DNA from: Pestalotiopsis fici W106-1
Lineage: Eukaryota; Ascomycota; Sordariomycetes; Amphisphaeriales; Sporocadaceae
Length of the DNA stretch: 64,000 nucleotides
Direction of reading: 5' to 3'
Assembly: GCF_000516985.1 (NCBI RefSeq)
Contig: NW_006917091.1
Span: 4,361,022 to 4,425,021, forward strand
The number at the start of each line of letters is the position of its first letter. Positions within the stretch are counted from its first letter, which is position 1. This document shows positions 35,058 through 46,369 of this stretch, piece by piece. Both the position numbers and the translations under genes were made by a program. A model generated the notes under the pieces. It was given only the letters and a program-made list of their open reading frames with translations, was not told the origin of the DNA and did not search any database.

Positions 35058-36337
35058 ATGGCCTCATTTCTCTCATATATCCCCGTTGTCAATCTCTTCG
35101 TCGGCGGCAACGCGACGCAATGGATTGATATTCCGCCCGTTGAGACACACAATGTGGAGACAGATCCGGAGAAGCGGCCCAGGACGCTGAAGCACCTGTT
35201 GCGAGCAAACCACGTGAACCACTCCATCATCTACCATGATTTGCAGTATGACAATCACATGCCGCACGTGCTGTCCTCGGCCTACTTACTAGGCGCCAAC
35301 GACAAACAGCTGCACAAGATTTACGATGTAGCCGCCGGCGAGCTCGAGGCGTGGAAGCCGTCGCCGCAGGAGATCACCATGGTGGACTGGAGGGACTTTT
35401 TGGGCGATCGACGCTATCAGCGGGCGTACGTCGACTTTTTCGAGGATGCGCTGGCCATGCGGCACAATTATGAGTGGAAGCGGGTGGTGGAGGAGTTCAT
35501 GTTTGAGGGCGACGAGCCGCTGGTGAACGGCCTCATTGGCGGTCTCGGCCACCCGCTCATTCATTTGGGCTATGCGTTCGAAATGGACAACCAAGTGGTG
35601 GCCATGGAAGCGCTGGGCTTGGCGGCTACCGAATACAACTTCTTGCACAAGTATCTGGACGATCCAGCCTATACCAAGGCCTCTTCGTTCAAGTCCACAT
35701 CGCCGCTTGAGCTATTCCACAGGATAGCCAACGACAGCCGATTCGACGGTATTTTCAAGGAGCCAACGCTGGGTAACTTGGATGTCTTGTTTGAAAAGCA
35801 CGAGGATCTCGTGCTCGAGTACTGGAATGCGTGGTCACTGGAGGATCCGGTCAAACAGTTCCAAGACTCGCAAGAGGCGGCGGTTGCCTTCTTGGTTGCC
35901 TCAGTGGCCCCGGGGACGCACTCGTATAATTTCTTCATATGCCATGTACTCACGACGAGCCATGCAGTGAGGATACTCTTACCCATCATACCAAAGAAGT
36001 TCCACATCAATCTAGTACGGGAATGGTGGCTGCTGGCAATTGCAGTCTATGTCTCCGAGTTGCGGCCAAAGATTGATCGCGACTGGGTGCCAGGAGACCT
36101 GGGTGGGAAAGGATGGAGCCACGTCGTGGATAGGGCACTCAATGGACCACACTCTACCGATGCCCATTTCGTAAAAGGTCAGTTTTGATATAAAATCTAA
36201 ATCTCTGTGCCAGCAGCTGACGATTCTTAGCGGTGCGTGCGATGAAGGAGGCAGCCAGAACTTGGGGCGACGTCCATGATAGGTATCTTGCGTCGGCCGT
36301 GAGATTTGTGGACGATTTTCAGGGTTGGACATTTTAA
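35058..36337 (+). CDS. Questin oxidase-like protein (AflY/GedK family)
   Basis: A 408-residue protein of the questin-oxidase-like family, whose studied members (AflY of aflatoxin, GedK of geodin biosynthesis) act in oxidative ring opening of polyketide anthraquinones or xanthones. Exons are 35058-36177 and 36231-36337 with a 53-nt intron (GTCAGT donor, TTAG acceptor). Recognised by the body from the His-rich N-terminal part (HVNHSIIYHDLQYDNHMPHV) through GGLGHPLIHLGYAFE and FFICHVLTTSHAVR to the tail RYLASAVRFVDDF; the conserved histidines are intact. There is no signal peptide. The neighbours are housekeeping genes and no polyketide synthase is near, so it is an orphan copy with unknown substrate. 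Confidence 0.87.
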
Positions 36338-36911
36338 GGCGAGCATATAAATACGGCACGAATTGAGTGTAAAAATAGCATTTTGAATTTACAAGCAGCA
36401 CGTATGAGCTGGTGCAGACTGTAAGTATTGGCCAATGAACGAACCAGGCGGACATGAAAGTATAACTCGTACAGATATTGTCATCTAAGAGAGAAAAGAT
36501 AACCAAGTAAATAAATTATCTGGAAGGGAAAAAAAACGAATCTGCGTTAAAGAATTGCAATTGATCCACCACTTATAAACTTCTTGGTGCCCATATGTTT
36601 TATTATCATAATGACGAGCGAGGCCAAATCGGGTGGTTTAATTGAAGCTGGCTTATCACCTGACAACGCACCTCCAAAAGTTGCGCCCAAGACGCGTCGT
36701 CCGCGCTTACCCAGAACATCTTTCCATTTTCACCCGCAAAATCGGGATCGATTATTTCAGATGCTGCCAAGTTGCAGGTCTTTTTCCACAAAAGCAGCGA
36801 TACAATCACCACTGCTTGTTCCCATGTCCACATCAGATTCGTTGCCGAATTACTGGCTGTAGCGATTGCGTCACCAGCAGATGCAGTCTTTAGACGATTT
36901 CTTGGTTCGCC
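36338..36911. other. Intergenic before RAD17
   Basis: 574 bp holding the 3' UTR of the questin-oxidase-like gene and the RAD17 promoter. No gene is seen. Confidence 0.5.
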
Positions 36912-39593
36912 ATGGCTCCTCCAGCCAAACGCCGCAAGCGCAATGTTGTGCAATCAGACGACGAAGGAGAACACAAGCCAAAGCAAAACACATTGGCTAA
37001 TTACCTGTTCTCTTCACCCGATCGCCCAAGCAATTCTGCACCTGATGCTGCACGACCTCTGACGGAATCTCCGAGCCCAGTTGCCCGCAAGGCCCCGAGA
37101 CCAGCCGCAACCGATGGACAGGCACCGAAGCCTGCCGTCAAGAATCTACAACTGAGAAGCAATGCGCAGAACAGGGCACCAAGAAAGAGTACGAGTGTAA
37201 GCCCCGAAAAGACAAAAGCACGGTCCATACGAGCAAAGCTCGAAGAGAAGGGCAAGACGGCAGACCTCAAGACGCTGTTCTCGAGGCAGGCCGAACGGGC
37301 CCCCGTTGCTTCCCCTACCAAGATTGACGACATATTGAGCGATCCAATCTCCGACGACGATGGGGTACAAGATCACAAGGCATCCATGGCCAGCCACGTT
37401 GCAAAGAATGCCCAGAAGCGCTTCAAGGAGTCGGCGGCGCCCGTGGGCGGCGGACCACTAGCGACAAGTCAGAAGTTCTTGAGACCACCCAAACCAACAC
37501 GTACCGTAGTGCATGATAACGACCAAAGGCCATGGTCTGAACGTTTTGGGCCCGTCAGCCTCGAAGAGCTTGCGGTGCATAAGCGAAAAGTGACTGATGT
37601 GCGGAAATGGCTAGAGGATGTGATCGCCGGAAGACTACGCCAACGACTTTTGATATTGAAAGGAGCTGCGGGGACTGGAAAAACTACGACGGTGAAACTT
37701 CTTGCCAAGGACATGCGTTGTGAGCTGCTGGAGTGGAGGAATCCAACATCAGTAGGCGGTCTCGGTTTTCAATCAGCCTCTGCCCAGTTCGAGGAGTTCT
37801 TGGGTAGGAGCGGAAAGTTTAGTCAGTTGGATCTCGATACGGAATCGCCAAATTTAACGACGGCAGTCAACAAGACCCCGGGTTTTGAGGAAAACGACCG
37901 CAAGATCATCTTGATTGAAGAATTTCCCAATACGTTCACCCAGTCCTCGACAGCTCTGCAGTCTTTCCGAAATACCGTCTTGTCATATCTAGCCTCGAAC
38001 ACGCCATCCCTTGCAAGCTTCACACAACCTTCCTCGAGAGAACCAGTGACTCCCGTCGTAATGGTCATCTCAGAAACTCTTTTGACTACTACATCAGCCT
38101 TGGCAGACAGCTTTACTGTGCATCGCTTACTCGGCCCGGAAATCACCAGACACCCTGGGACGGCTGTAATTGAATTCAACTCGATAGCGCCCACACTCCT
38201 CGCTGCAGCGCTTGAAGTCATTATCCAAAAAGAGGCTCGAAAATCTGGACGGAAGCGAACGCCTGGTCCTACTGTGCTGAAACGACTGGGCGAGATAGGC
38301 GACATCCGAAGTGCAGTATCATCACTCGAGTTCTTGTGTTTGAAAGGAGACAGTGATACAGATTGGGGCTCCAAAATCACATTTACCAAGCCCAAAAGGA
38401 GTATCAAGAGCAATGTTGCCCTCACAAAAGGCGAGGAAGAGAGTCTCGAGCTAATCTCGCAAAGAGAAGCCAGCTTGGGCATTTTTCATGCAGTGGGAAA
38501 AGTCATGTACAACAAGAGAGAGGAAACTCCCCTTGTAGGTAACACCGATGAAGGCAGAGCGGAAAGGCTTCCGGCGTTCATGGCTCATTACTCTCGCCCG
38601 AAGCGCTCAGAAGTCTCGGTCGATAATTTGATAGACGAAACTGGAACTGATACTCACACATTCATATCGGCACTTCATGAGAACTACCCACTCTCTTGTG
38701 CACCTACCGGGCCAGATGACCTATCGTCATCAGTGGATTATATGAATGATTGCCTCGACTATCTTTCAGATAGTGACTTGTTATGTCCGTCATCGGACAT
38801 TTTCTTTGGTGGCAGAGGGTTTGGTTCTGGTGGTTTTGGAGGCAGAGATTCTGCTAGTCATGTTCTCAGGCAAGACGAGATCACCTTTCAGGTTGCTACT
38901 CGAGGCTTGCTCCTCTCCCTTCCCCATCCCGTGAAAAGGATAGGAACGTCTACACACAGAGGCGGCGGGGATGCGCACAAGATGTTCTACCCCACGAGTT
39001 TAAAGCTCTGGCGAGAGAAGGAAGAGCTCGGAAGCGTCGTCGATCTGTGGGCCACCAAACTCATGCGTGGCGAAGAGGAGGCCGGCATGCATGATGTCAT
39101 GAATGGTGCTTCAGCTTTTAGAAAGCCGAAATCGGATGATTCGGGCAGTTGGCTTGACAAGCAGAGGCCACAGCGGCCAAACGCCTTGCGCAAGGACACC
39201 GCCAGAGCACAGGAGCCTGCAGCACCACCACTACTCTCTCTTGGAAGCTCCGCACGCAATGAACTCTTGCTGGAGCGTCTCCCATACATGGCGCATATCG
39301 TACGTCGGAAGCGAAGCGCTGCCAACAACTACCGGCTGAAAGAACTAGAAAAGGTGGTCTCCTTTTCTGGAATTGGAGGAGGTGGAGATGACGAGGCCAT
39401 CGCAGAAGGCGGTGACGGCGATGAGGTCAACGGAGCAGCCAGCGGCGAGGCATGGGCCACGGATAAACCTGCCGAGGACGGATCACCACGCAAGAAGACT
39501 CTGGGGATTCGCCAAAAGACCAAGGAAAGCGTCGTGGCGGAACTGCCGGTCCAGTCACTCGTGATTAGCGATGATGATATAGAAGATGACTGA
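36912..39593 (+). CDS. rad17: Checkpoint clamp loader Rad17 (yeast Rad24)
   Basis: An 893-residue intronless AAA+ ATPase. With Rfc2-5 it should load the 9-1-1 clamp at damaged DNA in the nucleus and so start checkpoint signalling. The N-terminal 210 residues are basic and disordered, with a possible PIP-like NTLANYLF segment near 27-34. The clamp-loader core begins near WSERFGPVSLEELAVHKRKV. Walker A is GAAGTGKT, with Lys257 as the nucleotide-binding lysine. Walker B is IILIEEFPN at about 334-342. Later parts fit Rad17, including a Gly-rich insert FFGGRGFGSGGFGG near 630. The C-terminus ends in a short acidic stretch (VISDDDIEDD), comparable to the clamp-contacting acidic tail of Rad17 proteins. 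It is convergent with the transporter gene at 40610. Confidence 0.92.
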   Translation: MAPPAKRRKRNVVQSDDEGEHKPKQNTLANYLFSSPDRPSNSAPDAARPLTESPSPVARKAPRPAATDGQAPKPAVKNLQLRSNAQNRAPRKSTSVSPEKTKARSIRAKLEEKGKTADLKTLFSRQAERAPVASPTKIDDILSDPISDDDGVQDHKASMASHVAKNAQKRFKESAAPVGGGPLATSQKFLRPPKPTRTVVHDNDQRPWSERFGPVSLEELAVHKRKVTDVRKWLEDVIAGRLRQRLLILKGAAGTGKTTTVKLLAKDMRCELLEWRNPTSVGGLGFQSASAQFEEFLGRSGKFSQLDLDTESPNLTTAVNKTPGFEENDRKIILIEEFPNTFTQSSTALQSFRNTVLSYLASNTPSLASFTQPSSREPVTPVVMVISETLLTTTSALADSFTVHRLLGPEITRHPGTAVIEFNSIAPTLLAAALEVIIQKEARKSGRKRTPGPTVLKRLGEIGDIRSAVSSLEFLCLKGDSDTDWGSKITFTKPKRSIKSNVALTKGEEESLELISQREASLGIFHAVGKVMYNKREETPLVGNTDEGRAERLPAFMAHYSRPKRSEVSVDNLIDETGTDTHTFISALHENYPLSCAPTGPDDLSSSVDYMNDCLDYLSDSDLLCPSSDIFFGGRGFGSGGFGGRDSASHVLRQDEITFQVATRGLLLSLPHPVKRIGTSTHRGGGDAHKMFYPTSLKLWREKEELGSVVDLWATKLMRGEEEAGMHDVMNGASAFRKPKSDDSGSWLDKQRPQRPNALRKDTARAQEPAAPPLLSLGSSARNELLLERLPYMAHIVRRKRSAANNYRLKELEKVVSFSGIGGGGDDEAIAEGGDGDEVNGAASGEAWATDKPAEDGSPRKKTLGIRQKTKESVVAELPVQSLVISDDDIEDD

Positions 39594-40609
39594 TGATACG
39601 ATGATGTATGAATGAATTCGTGCTGGCGCACGCTAAAGAGAGAGCTCTGCTACTCACTCGGTACTACCAAATGTAGCAATGGTATAGTAATTTTTTTGGA
39701 ACAAGAATCATGTAGATGCATAGTTCGATTGCCTCCGTGGGCCTGAAGAGTGAGCAAATGAGACAAGTCTGCAAGATAATAAGAGGTTCAGTCAACATAC
39801 TCACCTAAGATTAGCATCTATCAGTGATATACTCTATGACTTATGTGCAATTCCCCATAGGCATATATAATGATGGGCGACTTTGTTTTTGCTATAGTCA
39901 TGTACTTAAAAGTTGTGCTACTGGTGGAGGGACAGCCGCTGCGACGTTTTGCCCAGCATGCGCCAAGAAAGTCATTTTCAATATACAATCATAAAGTCTA
40001 GAAACATGCTTTATAACCAGATTTGTTTGTTTTCAGACGATGCATGATGACATGGCCTTGCAGATCAAGAATGGATCGCGCATGTACTTCTTTAGAGAGA
40101 AGGGGGAAACAAAAGAAGTATCAATTCTTCGACATGGAGACAGGTGAATAAAGCCAACTAAATTCGTAGTCTTTGTACCATGACCACAAATAAAAGCTGC
40201 GTTGAACGATATAGTGCTTCTTGCGCTTATATAGAATATATGACTGCAGCCCTCAGGCCGCAAAGTATATTTGCCATCTATTTATTATAAACCGACCCCC
40301 AAAGTTCACGTGTGCGAACCTCTTTTTCCCTCTTCACACCGCTTTAAATTTCCGACGAATCAGTCGATGGGTATCATTCTAGCTGGTGTCCATGTTTCGT
40401 TTCATCCAGTGTAACTCGAGTCACATTTGCTCAGCGTTGGAAGAAAAAAAAAAGCAAACCCGTATCTACAGTTCAACAGGCCTGCAGATGAATACCGAAG
40501 CCTTCAACTTTAGTGACAGTCTGTCAAGAGCCGGGGAAGCGGTAGCTTTAAGCTTCATCTTTTTGTTTTTTTGAGATCCATTCCAAAAGGTATTTCCAAA
40601 TTAGATTGT
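39594..40609. other. Convergent intergenic region
   Basis: About 1 kb between convergent genes. It is AT-rich, with no recognisable gene. A frame at 40033-40263 (minus) has no known domain. Confidence 0.5.
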
Positions 40610-42789
40610 CTATGCTCTGCTGGCATGCTCGCTGGTTCTCGGTGGTCGCCCTTCGTCGGCAGGCGCTGTCCGATCTGGATAGATATCTCCGTCCACCGTG
40701 ATCATATTTCTTTCATCTTCTGCTTCACTATGCGCCAGAAGCCCGGTATCTTCATCGCTTTCGCTGCCGCCGTCGCTGCTCGAGCCACTTTCCGCTTGTT
40801 GATATCCATGCTTGTTGTGTGCCTCCACCTGGGCCTCATTCCTTATCTTTGTAAACTTGATCCAATTGTAGCAACCGATAGCTGCAATCGTGACAAATAA
40901 GCCAAAAATGTTGATGGGTGTGAGTTTATCATTGAACACCAGGGCGGCGGCGCTGATGGTGACAACCTCCTTGAAAATGCCGGCAATTGACAGTGTTACG
41001 ACACTGCTTCGCTTCAGCAGGGCAAACTCTGACGCTGTCATGAGGAACGCAATGGTTCCGGGAAAGATGAGAATCAGAGGAGCGCGAACGGGGCCCCAGG
41101 CTTCACTCAAGGCCTTCAAACCCTCAATCAATTGAGGCAGGCCTTCCACAGGAATCGCTATAATCAGTAAAGTGCAAAACATGACTGGTGCCAGATAGAA
41201 AATGCTGGAGAAGGGGTTCGATGTCGCAGGATTCCGGAGGAGCAAAATCTGGGTGAGACCCCAACGAAAGCCCGAGAAAAATGCAGCGGAGATGACAAGA
41301 ACAAAGCCGTTGAGTTTGAATTCCACCTCGCCTGCCACCATCATCACAACGCCCAGCGTCATGGTAGCAATGATGGCGACTAATTTCCATGTCGGCGTCT
41401 CGAGGCGGAACATGAAAGCGAACAATAGCACAAAGGCCAGTGATGAGGACTTGCACATGGCTGCCAATCTGTTAGTACAATGTTCTTGGAGGGGCCTTGA
41501 GGAAGCAATACTTACTGTAGAATGTGAGTGTGATGAATTTCAAAGATGCATTGCCCAGGCCAATATCTAGACCAGTGGCCGCACCACATGGTCCTATCCT
41601 GGTGAGGTAGAACAAATTTGTCATCAGAGGTTGCTTAGGCTCCGAGTCGTGCCGCGACTGGCCCATGTCTGAATTGCGCCCAGCACCTGGTCGTAAGGAA
41701 GGTATAAAGTATAGCACCAAGCTGGCGAGAGAAAACTGCACCAGCATGTGTGCGGATGTTGTAAATAAGGGGAAAGCAAAGTTGAGGTTGTTTGCGTCAA
41801 ACATCCATTTGTTATACTGAGAATTGAGTAAGAGATTAGCATAGGAGCTTATTGATGACTGCCCTCCAAGGAAGACACAAATGCGAGAAGGTAGCATATC
41901 TAAGTTAGAAGAGACTTACCAAAGAAATTGACAAGGAGAATATGTACCACAGCCCAATGAGCACGCAGTTGATGGCAATGTTGCGCGCAACATTTTGGTC
42001 GGCTTCCTTGCGCTCCTCGTCGGTGATATGCTGTCTCGCGATTCGGTTGTCTAGCCGCGTGTTCCGCTTCTTCTTGGCGCGCCTTCTCTTTCTATCCTTT
42101 TTTGTCAAACCCGTCTCCTCGTCGCTGTGTAGATCCTCATCGCTAAAGCTCCTTTCGTCGTCGGATGGCTCTACCTTTGACGGCTCACCGGCCGGGCGGA
42201 ATGCCGATTCCTCGGATATCTTGCCATCGGCGCCGGGGTCCATTGACTTGCGGAAACTCTGGCCTATCGAGCGACCCCTACTGTGCGAGGGACCCATGGG
42301 CGCAGCAGCGCCAACGCTCGAGGTCAGAGTGCTGCGGCGCCTCCTATGGCCGCTGACTGGCGCCATCTGGTCCATCTCAATATCTTCCGTACGGTGGCCG
42401 CTGGTCCCGGCTACACCATCGGCGGGCAGTGGGAGTTTCCGATCTTGCTGCTGGAAGCTGGTCGTGGCCGACGAGGCAGAAGAGGGAGCAGAGAAGTCGA
42501 CGTTGCTGGATCCGCTGTTACCCGTGGGTAGCACGAGGGTTACAAGCTGTGTCGCGGCTCTGGTTTTCTTGTTGTTGTTGAGATGTGGTGTCGAAGGGGG
42601 CGGTGCCAAGCTGTACTGCCTCGGGTTGTTTGAAGAAGAATTTGAAGGAGTAGTGGTGTTATTGGTAGTCGTCTGCTGTAGTACTGTCGGGTTCGGATCG
42701 CTGTGGGGTTGTGATGGTAGGGAATGTACGTGATGTTGAATTTTGTTGTTGTTGTTGTTATTGCTATGGCTGGACAAAGGAGAAGGCAT
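40610..42789 (-). CDS. TPT/nucleotide-sugar transporter family protein, SLC35C2/Ymd8-like
   Basis: A 673-residue drug/metabolite-superfamily transporter, probably in the Golgi or ER membrane. Minus-strand exons are 42789-41920, 41816-41516 and 41460-40610, in phase (GTAAGT donors). The first 265 residues are hydrophilic: Asn-, Ser- and Thr-rich, then an acidic patch and a basic patch (KKDRKRRRAKKKRNTR). The TPT domain follows, with about ten membrane helices. It starts at NIAINCVLIGLWYIFSLSIS joined to LYNKWMFDANN, and includes FITLTFYTMCKSSSLAFVLL, the hallmark of the family. The C-terminus is acidic and hydrophilic. Relatives are human SLC35C2 and yeast Ymd8, linked to GDP-fucose supply or Golgi glycosylation; the substrate here is unknown. 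Confidence 0.88.
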
Positions 42790-42893
42790 GATAAGTAATA
42801 AAGTGTGTGTACAGGAAGGGGACTGGGTTATTAGGTCAGATGTATGTACTGTGTAGTACTACTGGTATTTTCGTCTGAACGGGGGTACGGTAA

Positions 42894-43000
42894 TCCAATC
42901 CAGTCCAGGTCCCAGTCAAAGTCTCGCCAGTCTCCAGTCCAGTCCAGTCCAAGTCCAATCCAATTCGTCTTCTGTCCAGCCAGTCCGGTCAGTCCAGTCG
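42894..43000. repeat. Degenerate 5-bp tandem repeat (GTCCA)n
   Basis: Repeated CCAGT/GTCCA units are seen, cleanest at about 42934-42962. It lies 105-211 bp upstream of the transporter start, inside its probable promoter or leader. Confidence 0.75.
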
Positions 43001-43315
43001 TGGGCACACGAGCGAGCGACGAGCCGAAAGTGGATTCTCGGGCCATGGAAGGAGAATGGAAGTAAAGTGTGCTGGTCAGGGGGTCCAGGTCCTCCCTGGC
43101 TCGGACACTTTTTGTGTGTGTTGATGGATGGAGTCGGTGGTGGTGGTACATTACCGACCACAATGCTGACGGGCAATTTCACGGTTCGAAAGGGTTGCGC
43201 TGTAAGTAGCACTTGAGTCCACGGGTCCGACGTGTTCAGCTCCTCCACTCTGGTCGGCAGGGCATGACAAACTGCTTGCAGGAGACACCTTGGCGGTAAA
43301 GCTATGATAATAATG

Positions 43316-43336
43316 CAGTGAGTGAGTGAGTGAGTG
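43316..43336. repeat. Short GTGA tandem repeat
   Basis: About five GTGA units are read directly. Confidence 0.75.
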
Positions 43337-43683
43337 CATGTATTCTGATCCCTCTAATAATTCCGACATAACTAAAATAAGTGACGGACTGACTAATAAC
43401 TTTCTTGTGCTACAATAGCCCACATCATGCTGTCTATTTTGCTTGACCCATTATCCCTAAATACTACCGGACAAGTCATTAATTGCATTGTCGGTGTGCT
43501 TGTGCCTTTTAAGTTTGTGCAGCTTATCAGAGCAATGGGCGGGCGATGAAGCGGACAATGGGCGGCTTGAATGGTTACTGTGTAGCTGGGTACAGGTAGG
43601 TAAGCCGGTTCACACTTTTTAGCTGGTGACCTTTTCTTACTGGCGCTGCTCTCTGACTCCTTCTTGGAGACTCGTTGGAAGTT

Positions 43684-43701
43684 AAAAAAAAAAAAAAAAA
43701 A
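43684..43701. repeat. Poly-A tract (18 bases)
   Basis: Uninterrupted A run read directly. Confidence 0.75.
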
Positions 43702-46369
43702 GATTATCAGGGTCTTGGCGGACATGTCAGCCAGAACGGGGCTTGGGCGGGCTTGAGGGGGCATTTTTGTCCCCCCAATTTTTCTGCACCAAAAACTGGG
43801 GCCGTGGCTTCTGGTCCGGCCTCTTCTATGCACATCACTGACCGCTTGAGACACAAAATTATGGAACCTCGGGAACTGGATCTGGATAGGTCAGTGAGGT
43901 GTGAGGTGTGATTCAGATCCATGAATTTTTTTTCTTAACAGAATTCGTCCAAGATATCAAAATCTGCTGTCGCTGACAACGCAAATCGATTGTGGCGATG
44001 TGGGGGGGAAAGAGAGAATGAGACACAAAAGTCGATTATATGGTTGTGCAATTTGTGTGAATGGACAATGTTGTCACCAGACCTCGAGTACTCTTCAATG
44101 GTCTATCACTTTTAGACTGCACACTGGGGCAATCAATCGCAGACACCTTTCCCATCCACTATAGTGCTCAGCATGATTGCACCAGAAAATAAACCATCTC
44201 TTCAATTTTCATTACCTCGTACTCATCTCCCATGCAATAGTCACCAGCGCTTCAGGCTTGAAATTTCAATAACTTTGTAAACAATAGAAACCAGGTACCG
44301 CGCAACCCCAATACCAAGGGCGGCTGAGCCTCACAGAGTTCAACGGGGAGGAACCCGAAAAATCAAAGCTGATACGAAATGTGGTTAGTACAATGTACTC
44401 TGTAGTCAACGGAATACTACTACATACATTACTTAGCAGTTCACAGTAGAGAGATGTTCCGCTGCAAGGCCAAGAGGCAGATCATTATGTCAGGGCCTTA
44501 CCTTAGCTGTGCGCGTGAGGAGAAGCGCGTGGGTCTCGATTCCTACACTACATGCACTAAAAAAGTCCAACCCCGAGCCTGGCAAGCCCTGGCCTGGATT
44601 CTGGGATCTTCGCTTTTGGTGACTTGCTCAGTGGCTTGCCCAATGCTACCTTACCTACCTACTGTGTACCTACCACACTGCCGCCCAAGGGGGAGAGAAG
44701 CGAGGAGGAAGAAAGAGAGAAAAAAGTCCGCCCAAGTCACCCGATCTCCCCGATTCGAACAAGTAAAAACCTGGGGCAAGAGGCGGGGGTAACTTCCCGC
44801 CCGGGCAATTTTTCTCTTGTGTACACATCAATCACATCACCTGGGCAGCCCTCCCCCCCTAGTGCCGGGTAGAGAGGACCCTTTGACCCTCTTCCCAATC
44901 CTTTGAGCAGCTCAGCATTCCCTCCCATACATCAGCCTGTCACTCTGGAGAAGGTCCATTGAAGAGCAAGCACCCGGTACCATGATCACATGTGGCACGC
45001 CGCCGAAGCAATCGATAGAACAAAACCCCTCGAGAGTGTGTGTGATTCCTTTCCAGAACAATACAGGGACAATTCAAGGGGTCGCGATGGAGACCCGACA
45101 ATTTGCGACGATTAAGAAACAATACGCATCCGCCTGAATACGGATCTCGCAATCTTAAAAAATATATATATGTCTGCCTGAATTTTGTTCCATCACTTCT
45201 TCTTCTCGTTGCTTTCCCAAGAGGGACATGAGAATGGGGCATCATTACTAGACAGTAGGAGGCCCCCCAAGCCTAAAATTGCCAAGGTAAGTAAAAATAC
45301 AATAGAACATAGAAACAAGTAAGTGTGGGACAATAGAACGCGAACCCGACGCGGCACACGAACTTCCCGAGCAATTGGAGAGACAGGAGCTCATTAGGCT
45401 TTCCAATAGCTACGACACTAATAATTCCATCTAATTAGCAAGACTCGCCGACCTTTCCGAGTGAGATAGACTGTTGACACGTCTTTTGAGAAGGAAAAAA
45501 AAGTCCAAAAGAAAGTGGAAAATGCATTGCCGCTCTTTTACCGTTTCGCTTGCTGCTATAATGTCTTGGACACTCTTATTGCTGCCTGAGAATGAGCTCC
45601 AGACAAAGGAACAACTGATAACGTGTAATCGTCTCCATTCTTTTGACGTATGCTGCAATGATCTCTTCCCCATACTCAATCTACATGAACACCCAGGTAG
45701 TGCCTTATACGCCCCCGATGCAAAGCCATATTCGATGATTTCACAAACGGCAGCACATGGGTCCTCGATCTCATGGAAACTACAGATACCGTACCTACAC
45801 TAAAACATTAGACCAATACATGGCGCAGGGCTCTACCTGTGCTAAACAGTAAACTGCAAGCATTGGTGATGTAGCGGGCGCAAACCACTGACATCAACCA
45901 GTGGAACCCCCCCAAGGAATTTCTGGGTCGAAACTCGCAGAAATATGATGACACCACCCAACACAAGCAAAGTCGGGGTCAAGCTTGCTAGCACGTTCGC
46001 GCGCAGGCAAGTAACAAGGGGGGAAGAGCTTCCAGGCGGCGATACTTGAAGCCCTCGATGCGATCGATGGTGATGTAAGAAGAGCATTAATCTATTTGCA
46101 GACAAACCACTGCAATCGCTCATAGACGACATGTTTGATGTCGATTCCACTTTGCCAGCGAATTGTTTACTCGACTTCATGGCAAGTGCATACATGTGAC
46201 CATACTTTGTCGAGAATAACAGAGTAGTGGTCAAGTAAGATCTATTCACTTTTTGAATGTAAAGTACAAATAATCTATGTGGTTTCCGTGTTGCGGTGTA
46301 AAGAATGTAACCGAGGATTTTGTGTTTTAAGTCCAAGAGCTCGACTGCATTACTCCAGAATCAGCAGTC

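Larger units (their letters stand above)
42790..46369. other. 3.6-kb gene-poor region with simple repeats
   Basis: No supported gene. It holds the transporter promoter with degenerate CCAGT/GTCCA repeats (about 42894-43000), a GTGA tandem (about 43316-43336) and 18 A at 43684-43701. The many small frames overlap on both strands and have no recognisable domain. The right end is the 3' side of DGA1. Confidence 0.5.
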
